NCBI GenBank assembly: GCA_903813345.2
Contig: CAIIXF020000001.1
Location: 38,965,366 to 39,029,365, forward strand
DNA from: Owenia fusiformis
Taxonomy: Eukaryota > Annelida > Polychaeta > Sabellida > Oweniidae
DNA length: 64,000 bases
Direction of reading: 5' to 3'
In this document: positions 23,101 to 38,100 of the stretch, in pieces
Layout: each line of letters begins with the position of its first letter
How positions within the stretch are numbered: the stretch's first letter is position 1
Program-made: the position numbers and the translations under genes
Notes under the pieces: generated by a model
Seen by the model: the letters and a program-made list of their open reading frames with translations, nothing else
What the model was told of the DNA's origin: nothing
Database searches by the model: none

Positions 23101-26100
23101 GAGGGAGTTGGACAACCTTAAAGATATTAACTCGAGACCTCATTCAACTCCTAAAAAGTCAAGCATAGACCCTATTGATAAGGAAAACATCCAGGCATAC
23201 CCAATCATGGGCCAACCCGAACCAGGTAGTCAAAATCAACAAGGTTTCATGAAGTTCTCTGCACAAAATCCACCGAAGTTGCTCAAAATGCCTACCCAAA
23301 AGAACACAGATTCTCAAGTTATGTTAAAACTTCCGAAGTTGCCCACGAGAGCAGAGCTACTTGGTTTAACTGATGAAAATAAACAGAAAGAGGCCACCCA
23401 CATGCCTTTACTACAAATAGACAATGCATATCCCCAAATACCAGAGGCTCCAAAGCATTACAATTTGGGCAGTTTTCACATCCCCACTAGCAAGGCAAAT
23501 CATGCTAGGACATATGAAGGTGGGATCACAGATAGGCCTGATATCTTTATGTTCCACCCAAAATCCTCTGGTCAGGGACCCAATAGTGGATCTAGGCAGC
23601 AAATACCCAAATATAGACCACCAAGTACATATGAACCTAGCCAATATGGACCTCGTCAACCTGACCCCAAATATGGGCACAACCAACCTACTAAACCCTT
23701 TCCCTTGTTACGTCTTCCAAAAGCAATTGACTTTTTAACTCAAGGAAATGCAGGTGCTCCTTCCATGATACACCCACATTCAGACATTTCACACGAGCAG
23801 CAGGAGAAACCCACTGATAGATACCCATCAGGAGACACAACAATTACCAATGAGATGGTAACTAAGGAAGAGCCAGAGGACCTTCCCAGTAAAGAATCAG
23901 AATCTATGCCAGATCTTAATGCAACTCGAAACAGCAGAAAGAGGAAGGAAAGAAGGGATAGGCTGGGTGAGTCTCAGTCAGAGCCAAACTTGGCTTCTAA
24001 GAGAGATACGCCTGACAAATTGAAAATGGAGGTAAGTCAGCAGTCAGGCACTGTAGGTATAGATATTCTGCTCAGATTTTTAAATGGCTAGTAATTTCAA
24101 TTGTCTGCCTGATGATAAAGGTATTACACCCCAGTATTTTTTTTCTCAGGTGGGTGCAAAATTCTCATTTTCATAATTTAGACCAAAATTGATCAAAATA
24201 TGCCAATTTTTCAGATTTTTCTCATTTTCAAGTGGGTGCAAATAGATTTTTAGGTGGGTGCAAGCCTATTTTCAAAATCTCAGGTGGGTGCTGCACCCAC
24301 TTGCTTTAATGCTGGGGAGATCACTGAATTATATAATTTATTATAGAACATTAGGAAAATAAAATTATTTATTATATCATCGAAATGTTTCTTGCTCTCT
24401 CATTGGATAAGAACCGATCACATGATTGATAAAAATATGAAGGTGTAGTTTCCTTGTTTCCTGCAGCCTCGTTTTCAACTGTATGTACTGTATGTATGTT
24501 CAGAATATTAGCAGACGATAAAAGGTTTTTTGTTATGATGTCACAACAATATTGTAGAAAATACTTGGATACTCATGGCAACAGAGCTCCATTGTTATGA
24601 TGTCACAGCTTATATTTTTAGAATGAGCATCGGTATTCAAAGCAATGGTTGGTCCGTTGCCATGTTGTTGATGTTTATAAACCAGTGATGTCACAAGTCA
24701 TCTTGCATGCACATGTGACTTTTGAGGATGGAAGATGGCATCTTGCATGGGATTGAGAAAGGCTGTATCTTGGTTATTCATATGAGACATATGTATTGGA
24801 TCTATTTATTAGATTGTTTATTAAAAAGATACACCTAATATGAAGAACATTAAAATTATATAATAAATCAAAATTTCCATTCTATTTTTGGGAAATATAC
24901 ACAGCATATATACAGGGTGTCCAATAAATAAGGTAAAAGATATTATAACTTTCTTAATATTGCACCAATCTTGATGAAATCTTCAGAGTTTGTAGCTCAA
25001 ACCTTTTTACCTTTATTCTGTAAATTTAAAGCGTCTTCCATTTGATTGGCCAGAGTTGTGGTTGCTACAGCAACCGAAACAACAAAAAGGCGGGGCAAGT
25101 TTGTTTACGTCACAATTTTCCAAAACATATTTATTCTTTCTGATAGCTTTATTCATACTCCCAGGTCTATTACTACCACAAATACGATATAAAAAACAGT
25201 CCTAAAGTCCCATTGTAATGAAAATAAGCTATTCAGCATAATGTCCATCTCTAGCTACACACTTCTTATGCCTATTCACCCACTCTCTAAACACACTTTC
25301 AAACCCATTCTTGCCCATTTCCTGAAGTCTTGCTAAGACATGTGACCTGAGTTCATCAGTGCTCCCAAATTTATTTCCTCTCAAGTCACGCTTGAGTTCT
25401 GCATATAAGTAAAAGTCACTGGGTGCAAAGTCTGGGGAATATGGAGGGTGTGCAAGTAGGGGTAGCCCCAGTGACCTAATAGTTTCACTAGTGAGCATAG
25501 CTGTGTGTGAGGGGGCATTGTCCCAGTGCAGCAGAAACTTCTCTCCTGGACGTTTTTTTAACGGAATGCGTTTGAAAGTGTGTTTAGAGAGTGGGTGAAT
25601 AGGCATAAGAAGTGTATAGCTAGAGATGGACTTTATGTTGAATAGCTTATTTTCATAACAATGGGACTTAAGGACTGTTTTTATATTGTATTTGTGGTAG
25701 TAATAGACCTGGTAGTATGAATAAAGCTATCGGAAAGAATAAATACGGCTCGTATGTTTTGGAAAGTTGTGACGTAAACAAACTTGCCCCGCCTTTTTGT
25801 TATTTCGGTTGCTGTAGCAACCACAACTCTGGCCAATCAAATGGGAGACGCTTTAAATTTACAGAATAAAGGTAAAAAGGTTTGAGCTACAAACTCTGAA
25901 AATTTCATCAAGATTGGTGCAATATTAAGAAAGTTACAATATCTTTTACCTTATTTATTGGACACCCTGTATATGCAGGAAATATACTAAGGGAAGGATG
26001 AACATGTATTAACCTCAATAGAATGGAATATTTGGTATATATAAATTATATGCAATTCTTTAGCATACTCACCCAATATATTTTCTTTTATTTATTTTAG

Positions 26101-29100
26101 TCGAGAGGAACAACAACTTTTTTGGAATCAAATAAACCAACATTCCAGGACTCCACACAACAAACAGACCCCAAAGTTATAATAGAAGATGACCCTAATA
26201 TGGCTCACCTTGAGGTAGATGATGTAAAGACTAGTGATGGCTATGCTATCACACCTGGTACATTTGATGAGTACTTTGAACACCAAGATGAACTGGGAGA
26301 GGTTTATGACAATAATGCTAAGATACAACTAGCAGCAGCCACTGGAATAAGACCTAAAACTAGAAAGGTCAGTTAATATTATATAGAACTGAAAATATAA
26401 AGTCCTTGTAGCCTCTCTGTCCTGCAAACCTCCTGTCAAATCTGGAGGTGGAAGTAGGTAGGAAAGAGGAGCTCAGAGACTTGATTTAAAACGATGGAAA
26501 ATGGTGACAAGACAAAAAGTTACTTGAATCTATACCTAAATGCAAACTTCTCATATTAAGAATTTCATATAATTTGTATTCCATTTAATTAATTTTCCAC
26601 AGTTTATCATGTTCTTTAATCAGTTACTTTCAAAACAGTTTTACAATTTGAAGTTTGATTGCAATTTCTACTTCCAGACTGTATCATTTGCGGTAGGCGT
26701 ACAGACAAGCGAACCCCCAACAGATCAAGAGTACAAGTTCAGCACTAAAGGTATGCTTTATATGGAATGATTCTGGCTTGCCAGGCCCCTCATATCTCCC
26801 ACTTTCATTTGGATATGGTTAAACAGACCCCCTCCTATCTAGCACTCATGTGTTAACTTTGAGTTAAGACAAGGTGGGTGTGGGGATTATTGCAATGTTA
26901 TAGAATGATTTTTTGTATGTTGCTCATCTTGCTCCCTGTAATTTGTTAAAATATAGTCATTTAAGAAGTAATTTAACATATATGTTAAATGTGACTCAGT
27001 TTGTGTTTAATACCATGATGGATTACAATTATAGCATGCAGCATTGAGCAAATGGAGGTGAAAAGGATTAATTGAAAACTTTTGAAAAATAATTTGAATT
27101 TGTTACATGTAAAATTGAACAAGTCTGAGTTTAAGCATTTAACATATATTAATTTAATTTTTTACAGTATAAAGAAACTACTTGTACATTATTACATCAT
27201 GTCCAATATAAGTCCAATATTGCATTAAATGTGTTGCAGCGACCCCTATTGAAGAGTGTGTGAATGATTATATGAAAGCTAGGGCAGCACAAGGCAACCT
27301 TCTAGCTCCAAATATATTCTTTGGCCTGAGATTTGGTGACCATGACAACGCACCTCAGAGTGATGTCATACCAGGAACAAATGTAAATATGATGTTTATA
27401 TTTATCACTCTCATATTAAATAAGATTTTAAAAATAGAGTAAGCCCTTTTTAAAATTACAATCAATATGATCTCTGAATAATGATATTATAATACACAGG
27501 GGTAATATTGTCGAATACACCCCGCAGGGCTAGGCAAAAACATTTTTGACAGCTTTTGTGCCTGGCCCTAGGGGGTGTATTTGACGATATTACACCTGAT
27601 CTAAGGTCTATATTACGCTTTAAACATGAAAACTCACCAAAATGTTTCGAATATTCATTATGGTCCGCCATTACTACGACCCACCGTTATGACGTCACAC
27701 ATTACAAGTATTACCAGGGGTATTCTTCGCGAATATATCCCGGGTGAAATGTTGACTTAGTTTACAGTTTATAGAAGGCGCGAATACAGTCATGTTCGAA
27801 TACTTTATCAAATGTAGTCCAAATGTTATTGTGACATAATTTAAGACTAAATCTGGCTAACAACCAAACTAGCAGATGCTTGCAATATTGTGAATCACAA
27901 AATAGTAAATAATATTTTGATAAAATACAAAAATGTAATTGATTTATTATTAATGTGTGTCTAGTATATTAGTGATTTGACAATTAACAAGATAATAAAA
28001 TATGGCATTTTAATCCCCTTTCAGTCATAATCAATAATTTGATTGATTGGAACAAAATCTGCTCGATAACCATTTATTATTAATTTAAGAATCATGCTCT
28101 GATTAATTTAGGGCAAGTCTGAAGGAAGATCATACATAAGTGTGGTGGATATTGACTCAACTGCAGTTGATGATCTTGTATCTAGTATACCCCCATCTAA
28201 ATCTGAGCCCAACGGCACAGGTCTACCACACAGAACTGTATCACCAAATCAACTTCAACAGCCCATACGTCAACAGAGTAGACTACCACCTAAGCCAGAA
28301 GGACTTGAGGAAGGACAAGGTGAGTTGCAGGCTCCTTTAGATTCCTTGCAGACCGAATCACTTTTGAGAGTAAATTAAACCTAAAAATAATCAAGGACCA
28401 TGGTGCAGTATTTTATGAAAAAAAATACATTCATATTTTAGATATGATAGATACATAAATCTCAGATTTCTCATAGATTTCAGGTCTCTTGTAATACAGG
28501 GAGTTTCAACATTATTTTATTTAAATAATTTGTCAGGAAAGCATCAAAATATAAGAGGCCACACTTTTTTGTTAGCAAAACTATAGGGAATATGAAATGT
28601 ACAAATGTTTGGAAGTTCACTGATGCATATGAATTTTTTGATGAGTGTTTGCTAATGGAGTCAGAAGCTGATGGAGCATGTTGTAGTATAATAAAGCTAA
28701 TACCTAGGATTTAGATAATGTCTTGATACAATTTTGCATTTATTTTATTTCTATGGTTTAAAGTCTGCATTGTCCTTTTAATTAGAATCTTGTCATGAAT
28801 TGTGTTTATAGATGGCAATCCACAGAAAGAACCAGAGAAAAAACGAGGATCCGATCCATTGACAGTGAACTTATTTACAGATAACCAAGCTGGGGAGGAT
28901 CAGTAAGTCGCTTCTTCTGTACCACTGAATTCTCATTTGTTTAAAAAGATCTACATGAAAACCTCTCCAATGAAACACCATCCGTAGAGTCGTTGTCTCA
29001 AGGAGGATTGGCTCCTAGGGACGCAACTCGATAATGGGTATCACGTAGTCATGCTATGAATACAAAATTCAAAAAAGAGGCCATTCTCCATTAAAGACAA

Positions 29101-32100
29101 GAACACAAATGTGTACAAAATGTCCCCACCTATGGGTGATCCCATCAAATGGTTATCCTAAAAATGAGTAGACAAGACTTTAACGACACAATTTGAGGAC
29201 GGAAAATCCAATATGGCCACCTTAAAATTTACCCAGAATGCCCAAAAATTAGTCAGTTCTAGATTTTCATACTAAGAAGCACCCCTGAAAATTTGAAATT
29301 GATCCGTCACACAGTTAACCAGAAAACATGTAAACAAGACTTTACAGACAAGATTTGAGGACCGAAAATCCAAAATGGCTGCCTTGACATTTATCCAGAA
29401 TGCCAAAAAACTAATTTGTTCTAGATTTTCATACTAAGAATCATCCCTGAAAATTTGAAATTGATCTACCAATCGGTTCACCTGGAAATGCGTAGACAAA
29501 ACTTTACAAACAAGATTTTAGGACAGAAAATCCAAAATGGCTGCCTTGACATTTACCCAGAATGCCAAAAAACTAATCAGATCTAGATTTTCATACTAAG
29601 AATCATCCCTGAAAATTTGAAATTGATCTACCTAACGGTTCACCTAAAAACGCGTAGACAAGACTTTACGGGCAAGATTTTAAGACGGAAAATCCAAACT
29701 GACTGCCTTGACATTTATCCTGAATGCATAAAAACTAATGAGATCTAGATTTTCATACTAAGAATCATCCCTGAAAATTTGAAATTGATCTACCAAACAG
29801 TTCACCTGGAAATGTGTAGACAATACTTTACAGACGAGATTTTAGGACAGAAAATCCAAAATGGCTGCCTTGACATTTACCCAAAATGCCCAAAAACTAA
29901 TCAGATCTAGATTTTCATACTAAGAATCATCCCTGAAAACTTGAAATTGATCTACCAAACGGTTCACCTAAAAACGCGTAGACAAGACTTTACGGGCAAG
30001 ATTTTAAGACGGAAAATCCAAAATGGCTGCCTTGACATTTGTCCAGAATGCATAAAAACTAATGAGATCTAGATTTTCATACTGAGAATCATCCCTGAAA
30101 ATTTCAAATTGATCCACCAAACGGTTCACCTGAAAATGCGTAGACAAGACTTTACAGACAAGGTTTGAGGACGGAAAATCCAAAATGGCTGCCTTGACAT
30201 TTACCCAGAATGCCCAAAAACTAATCAGATCTAGATTTTCATACTGAGAATCATCCCTGAAAATTTGAAATTGATCTACCAAACGGTTCACCTGAAAATG
30301 CATAGACAAGACTTTACTGACAAGATTTTAGGACGGAAAATCCAAAATGGCTGCCTTGACATTTACCCAGAATGGCCAAAAACTAATCAGATCTAGATTT
30401 TCATACTAAGAATCATCCCTGAAAATTTTAAATTGATCCACCAAACGGTTCACCTGAAAATGTGTAGACAAGACTTTACACACGAGATTTTAGGACCGAA
30501 AAATCCAAAATGGCCGACAATAAAAAAGTGATTATGAGTTTCTGCTAATTTCTTTCAACAAAATTATCACATATAACTACTGTTAACAATAACATAGGCT
30601 TTTACAACAAAGTACACCTGAAATTATTTATAAAGCTAATAAATAGCTAAAGTATGAAAACTCAAAAACACCATTCAATATGATACAAAGTATTATCGTG
30701 CGCTAACTTTTCTTAAAACATTCAAAATGGCTGACATGACTGAGCTAACAGGTCCAAAACCTAATCAGATCTAGAATGAAGTGAGCTGAACAAGATGTTA
30801 AAGTTTTAAAAGCAACTGTGAAGCCGTTTTTCTTAAAGTTTGCAGACAAGGAATTTAGCATTTGACTTCAAAATGGCCGACAGGAAGTTGGTATCGAGTT
30901 AATTTTTTTTCATCCACATCTGTATGCACTCATAAGTTATCCCTGAAAATTTGAAGGTGATATCTGTAGCGGTTTTGGAGAAAACTGCCGGACGTACGGA
31001 CAGACGGACAGACAGACAGATGGACAGACGGACGCGCCTAGGCCGACAATATGGCCCCACACTATGTGGTGGGGACATAATAAAAGAATATTGAGATGGA
31101 ATCCTGGCTTCCAATCCTCCTTGCATTGCCTTGAATGAATAATTTTTACCAGTTCAGAGGATGTTTCATATTCACAGATTTTACTGTTCTATTTGGACTA
31201 AAACAGTAAAGCAACATGTATGTTTTATGTATGTAGGTTTGTCCTACCCTCTGTTGAGACATATGGGCAGAGTAGACGTCAGAGATCCAAGGCTGCCATG
31301 CAAGCTCAACTGGAACAGATGGGAGACCAACTGCAAGCAATTGATCAGATGTCGCATACAATGGAAGGGGAGCTTCAGAATTCAAGAGCTGTGAGTTCTG
31401 CATCAACTGCAGTAATTTGTGTAACAATATGCTATGTGCAGTGTCACCTGTAAAATATTCAAAAATTGTAGAATATGTAGTCATGAAACAAAATTGTTTT
31501 TCTCTATGATATACTCGTTAAAATAAATATGATAATCTGTATTTATTTTGTGCATTATAAGATGTTTCATGCCGATTCACGATAGCTATTGTATTGCAAT
31601 GAATGTGGAGAAAGAAGAAATACTGGCCAATACAAGTCATGTGACTCCAAAAATAAATGTAACGTGAGAAAAGACTTTTAAGGAATTCTCTGCTTTTTAT
31701 CGTACCTAACAAGAGGTACGATATTGTAGTCAGCTTGACGGGCGGCGGGCAGGCGGCGTCTCACTTTTCGGCTTGTCTACAGGTTTCCAGCCAAATCATT
31801 TGAGGGATTCATCTGAAATTTTCAGGGATGTTTCTACATATCAACGTCAAGAACTGATTAGTTTTTGGGCATTCTGGGTAAATCTTAAGGTGGCCATTTT
31901 GGATTTTCCGTCCTAAAATCTTCACTTTCAAGACTTGTCTACAGGTTTCCAGCCAAACCATTTGAGGGATTCATCTGAAATTTTCAGGGATGTTTCTACA
32001 TATCAACTTCAAGAACTGATTAGTTTTTGGGCATTCTGGGTAAATTTTAAGGTGGCCATTTTGGATTTTCCGTCCTAAAATCTTCACTTTCAAGACTTGT

Positions 32101-35100
32101 CTACAGGTTTTCAGCCAAACCATTTGAGGGATTCATCTGAAATTTTCAGGGATGTTTCTACATATCAACGTCAAGAACTGATTAGTTTTTTGGGCATTCT
32201 GGGTAAATTTTAAGGTGGCCATTTTGGATTTTCCGTCCTAAAATCTTTACTTTCAAGACTTGTCTACAGGTTTCCAGCCAAATCATTTCAGGGATTCATC
32301 TGAAATTTTCAGGGATTTTTTTATTACGTATCAAAGTTAAGAACTGATTAGTTTTTGGGCATTCTGGGTAAATCTTAAGGTGGCCATTTTGGATTTTCCA
32401 TCCTAAAATCTTCACTTTCAAGACTTGTGTACAGGTTTCCAGCCAAACCATTTGAGGGATTCATCTGAAATTTTCAGGGATGTTTCTACATATCAACGTC
32501 AAGAACTGATTAGTTTTTGGGCATTCTGGGTAAATTTTAAGGTGGCCATTTTGGATTTTCCGTCCTAAAATCTTCACTTACAAGACTTGTCTACAGGTTT
32601 TCAGCCAAACCATTTGAGGGATTCATCTGAAATTTTCAGGGATGTTTCTACATATCAACGTCAAGAACTGATTAGTTTTGGGCATTCTGGTTAAATTTTA
32701 AGGTGGCCATTTTGGATTTTCTGTCCTAAAATCTTCACTTTCAAGACTTGTCTACAGATTTTCAGCCAAACCATTTGAGGGATTCATCTGAAATTTTCAG
32801 GGATGTTTCTGCATATCAACGTCAAGAACTGATTGGTTTTTGGGCATTCTGGGTAAATTTTAAGATGGCCATTTTGGATTTTCCGTCCTAAAATCTTCAC
32901 TTTCAAGACTTGTCTACAGGTTTCCAGCCAAACCGTTCAAATTTTTACATATGTTACACAATGATAAGTTCTAGAGCTGATTAACTTTTCTGCGGCCATC
33001 TTGCTTTCTTGGTCAACAAGACCACAATGCTGTGTTTTAGGTACGATATTGTTCACGTCTGTGCCTTGTTTTATATATGTGATTTATTTCATAGTAAAAT
33101 AGAATTATTACATACACATGTTGCGGCTTTGCAATGGAGCATTATAAGCCACAATAGAATAATAACAAGATTTAAAAAAAGAAAGTATGACAATGAATTT
33201 GCAATTGAATTCTTTTTGTACTCCTCATTATTGCAACAATAGTACAGTGAAACCTATAAAGTGGAACACCTGTAGAAGTGGAACACCTCTGTTAGTAGAA
33301 CACTTTTCAGAGTACAAAGACCAACTCACTTACTGTTAAATGAACCTCTATAACTTGAACACCTCCCCAAGTGGAACACTTTTTAGAGCTACCAAAGGTG
33401 TTCCACTTAAACAGGTTTTATTGTAGTTTAATATTATACTCTTGCTTTCTGATATACAATATGTGAAATTTAACATTGCTGCCCAAATGCAAAAATGCAA
33501 AAAAATGTTTAGTTCAACAAAGTACATGTATATGCAATATTAGTTCTGACAGGGGATGTAGAAGTAGATCATTTGACTTTGATATTGCCTTTATTCATTA
33601 TCTATATTGCCTTTATTCATTATCTATATTGCCTTTATTCATTATCTGTGAACCAATCATTCACTGCTTGTGATATTCTCCTTTATTTAGTTACTTCATA
33701 CAATTGAGGCTGGGGCAACAATAGAAGCCCAAGAACCAGATATATACAAAGATATGGGAAACTTGAGACCTTCACAAGTGAAGCAATACAATACAGGAAC
33801 TAGGAAGCATGATCAGGTTGGTGCTTTCTCATTTTATTCAGCTATGCAAATGTATAATGTCAATGAATTGTAAGATTTATTGCATGAAATTCTTGTTTGA
33901 AGTTTGAAATGAGGAGTTTAGGCTAACATACAAAAATTGAGTAGATGATCACCAGTAATTCATTGAATCCAGCACTTAAAATATTTTCACACATAGCAAA
34001 ACATTAACAAATCAGGAATTAAAATTCAACCAGAAATCTTTTTGTTTCACAAGAGTAACACATAGGGCTCAGCCAGGCATCAATTTCCAGGCACTAGCCT
34101 AACACTAAGGCATGGATGGATAAGCAGCTAGTTGATAAAATTGATTCGTTTTCAAACTACGACATGTTTCCCTTGTAACTGTTTTCATAATGTGCTGTAA
34201 TGAATGGTAATACTTTGATCTGATTGAAAAAAATGTATCAGTGCAAACATATGTTTGAATTTCTACAAAATTGGCTAATCACATCTTAATATAGTATACA
34301 AACAAATTATATACAGGGTGTCAAATAAGTCCTGTCCCCCTGCTACAGCTAAAACCTTAATAGACGGTACCTTTTGTGATATACAATTGGAAAGATCATC
34401 CAAAGTTATGTTAACTCACCATCTCTCAAGTATTTTAGATGAAATTTACCTATATTTTCATGATGTCCTTTATAATTAAAGTGCCCTCCTTTAAGCAGGT
34501 TTTTGCGTCAAAATGACAAAGATATGACCTCAGAAATACATCAAAAAGTTCATATTTTTCGCATTCCACTTATTCCATAAAAAGGTTTTCACCACTTTCT
34601 TTGCACCTCTATTTCTGCACTTCTAGCCCTATCCAGCAATTGGTTAAATTCATTGCCATATACATATTTAGTCATCTTTTGACCTTTCTTATACCGATTC
34701 TTAAAATCCTGCCAAATACGCCAAATTGCCATGTTTCTAGGCCTATGGTCACCTCAATTGATACAATGTAAAAATTTGAGAGATTGATTGACATGTGTCA
34801 GATATATGCCAATCAATGTAACTTTGGAAGACCTTTCCAATGATATATCACACTTTGTACCAATTATCTTGGTTTTGGCTGTAAAGGGGGGATGGGACTT
34901 ATTTGACACCCTATAATCAATTATTTTACACATTAATTATTTATTTCGTCAGATTTATATCTGAATATTTATTCCTGATAAACACAAACAAATCAATTAT
35001 TACTTCAGTTGTTTCAAACATTAATTATTTATTTTTCGTTCATTCATTCAAAAAGTCTGTTCTACTTAAAACATATCAATAATATATAAGGTTTGTAACA

Positions 35101-38100
35101 CAACAACGAAACAGTATTTCTGATAAATATTTACAAACTGTGTCACTGACCTCTTCTAAATTTTCATTGATAACTCCTATTAGATTATAAGTAATATACA
35201 ACAGAAGTTTATTCTAATAATGAACTGGTTATAAAAGACAAACTTGATTATATCAAGGACCTATGGCAGTTTGTTTCAATTTCAATTATGAATTTTTCTG
35301 CATTATTCTATTGTTTTACGTTTTTTTGTCTCTCAAAATCTGATATGATACTGATGTTTTGGATACATGAATAATTAAAAAGATAGGACTGATTTGAATT
35401 GTGTTTGTCTATTTCACCTGAATGAGAGATCTTAGCAACTCAATAAGTGTTTCAAAAATTAGTGGAACAAATATTTTTTGTTGACTCGAAGTTAAAGTGT
35501 GAATTCTTTCAGGAGAGGGAAGATTATGAAATACCCAATTTAGAAGATAATCTTGCTCCAAAAGAGAGGGTACAGCAAATAAAAGACAAACTAAACCCCA
35601 GGCCAACTAAAGTCGATTTCAACCAAGACTATAACAACAGGTAAGAAAATCAATGTGAAATTAATGAAAAGCAACAGTTTTGTAGAGTAATGTTAGTATG
35701 ACAGAGATCTCCCTAGCATTAAAGATGGGATTTTGAAAATAGGCTTGCACCAACCTGAAAATCCATTTGCACCCACTTGAAAATGAGAAAGATCATGTGA
35801 AAATTGTGAAAGTGAGAATTTTGCACCCACCTGAGAAAAATACTGGGGAGATCACTGTATGATATAATGTTCAACAATGCATTTGTCACAAAATCTTTTT
35901 AGAATAAAGTTTCATTGTATGCAGCTTAAAATTCAAGGTGATAGCCAAGAATTAAATCTTTGCACAAAGTAGAATGAGTCTGTGGTTCATGTATAATCTA
36001 TGAATCTTGTGCTTAACTTTCCATACATTAAAAATCATTTTTAATTCTATAGGCAGTACAGTACATGTACAGCATTTGAAAAGTTTGTTTCTTTTTGCTC
36101 TAAAAATACCAGAAATCACCAGAACAAGACAAAACTTCGAGGATGTATAGTTTTAATATTTATTATTAAGCTGTGAAAATTAGAGCTTGTAATATATTAT
36201 AGCCACAGTTTTACATCCGTTTGAAATATACTTGTCTCGATACCGTGGAGCAGTTTGAATGTGGATACTTTTACGTCACAATCAATGTATCCAACCATAA
36301 TGTGCAGTCCATGCACCTATCTTATCATTGCCACAACATTAAGCCAGTGGGGCTAAGCCAGGGGTCTATATCTCCTTGATGTATTGTATTGTCCCCTAAA
36401 TAGAATGCACTTTCTAAACCTCCGTATCCAATCCATATAGACATTTTCCTGTTCAATTATTGTCTTCACTAAGTCAATGTTTTCTTTTAATATCGCTGTC
36501 CTTTTTCACCCGCTTCTTGGCCCATCCTTGCTGGTTGAGATGCCTTTCTTGAACTTGTTGAACCAGCTTCTAATCATGGAATAGGAACAACAAATGTCTT
36601 CATATGTTGCTCTACATGTTCTTACAGTGTCCTTTAAGTCTTTTTCTTATGTTACACAGATTTTAATGCAAAGTCTGTGCTCTTTGATAAGTTCATTCAC
36701 CATTTCGCTCCACTGTTTGGAAACACCTGGTCCACCCTAATTTTAGTGAACAGAGTGAGTGTGTTTTGACGGAGGATTATGACATCACACTGACAGCACA
36801 GTGAGTCCATTCACCTGTAGAACACTATTATACCACTAGCTTTTTGATATGGCAACAAATTTTAAACAAATTACTGTCATTTTCAAAAAACATATTCGTT
36901 TTTTTCATTGAATGTATGATTCATGCATTGAATTTTTAAGGTGCTCCACGGAACCAAGTCTCACTGTTGCCATAGCAACCAAAAGTTCACTTCCTTATGA
37001 GGAATTATATTTATATTGATGTAAACTCAAGATATATGTATATGGCACATATGCTGAAAGTTTCATAAATAAATCTGTAAAAATAAAAAAATTAGAGCAA
37101 AAAGAAACAAACGCCCCTACACTACAAAATATGTACATTTCAAATGTATATTATTGACTGTTTGTAATACAGTATGTACAAATATATATGCTCGTATGTA
37201 ACTGAAAATTATCATCAGAAACGAAATAGATAATGATATATAAATAATATATAGGTACCCATACCCATAAGTTGCATACTTCAAATATTTATTTAACTGA
37301 TTGTCAGTCAGTGAACACCTCTAGATCTCCATTCTTAATATTTTATTTTCCAAATCTGAATCCTTTGAAATATTTCAAATAAAATTAAATGTTAAAAAAT
37401 TTTCAATAAAATATTTTCAAAATAAAACTTTTGAGAATAATCAAAATATATTGTGAGTGCCAGCAAAGATAAAAAAATTGTCTTTGAAGTTCAGTTTTTT
37501 GATCAGCTACTCCATAGCGATCCATTCTTTAGGAAAGTAGTCTTCATTATTAAATCCCAGTTCCAAATTACTATGTTCCCTTGGCCAGTGCTTGTAATAT
37601 ATAACTGATCCCTGAGCTAGAAAAGCAGCCCACCAACCAAAAGTTCCTGTAGATATAATTGTATGATCACATTTTGACAGAATTGCCAAGTCTATTTCTG
37701 CAGATCTCGCTGAGAATATTATATTGTTATTGACGGGAAAATGTAATTTTGTCCAAGAAATGTCATCTGTACATACAATAAATACGCAATTTGGATAAGA
37801 TGAATTGAAGTGATGCATCGCATTTTGGAAATACCTTTTTGGAGCTGGTACATACCCTCTGCGGAGATTAGACTGTATCATAATGTCTCCTCGACGCACA
37901 TGTACCCCAATCAATGTCACATTTGGTTGGCCTGATTTTCGCATCGTGGCAGTTCGTAAAATTGCAACCGCCTTTTCATTTATAGTAGAAGAAAATTGGA
38001 ACTCTTGCAAAATCTGAGACTTGACATGCCAGAAAAATTTAAAAGATTGTAACCAGTAGAATATTTTCAGATTTCTTTTCTTCGGTAGAGAATTCCATTG

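Larger units (their letters stand above)
19043..24031 (+). other. CPLANE1: CPLANE1 exons 18-21: central region with basic and disordered segments (residues about 1304-2488)
   Basis: Exon 18 (1,784 nt) opens with the conserved STAWLEHAHRSLNWATAMLP and FTRFMSNENEAYDIVLSLLE, then a Lys-rich stretch, then DFEFWKFLDTFLDIALARSI. It later has the conserved FEKLGKFLNWLVHWSGKHHV and VTTSLLLHSVWIVNQ. Exon 20 encodes five copies of a 7-residue unit of the form G-x-L-G-V-Q-x. Exon 21 (1,314 nt) is disordered, rich in Pro, Gln and Lys, and begins with the helical LQHQGLLAMIGAMDG. These long exons account for much of the size difference from the human protein. Confidence 0.8.

Noticed and set aside
23411-23738. 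Alternative-frame ORFs inside CPLANE1 exon 21
   Set aside because: The plus frame containing the in-phase exon joins both neighbours; the others are shadows.
29118-32950. CRISPR-like direct repeats
   Set aside because: Units are contiguous, about 162 bp, with no unique spacers, in an animal intron. They are satellite-like repeats.
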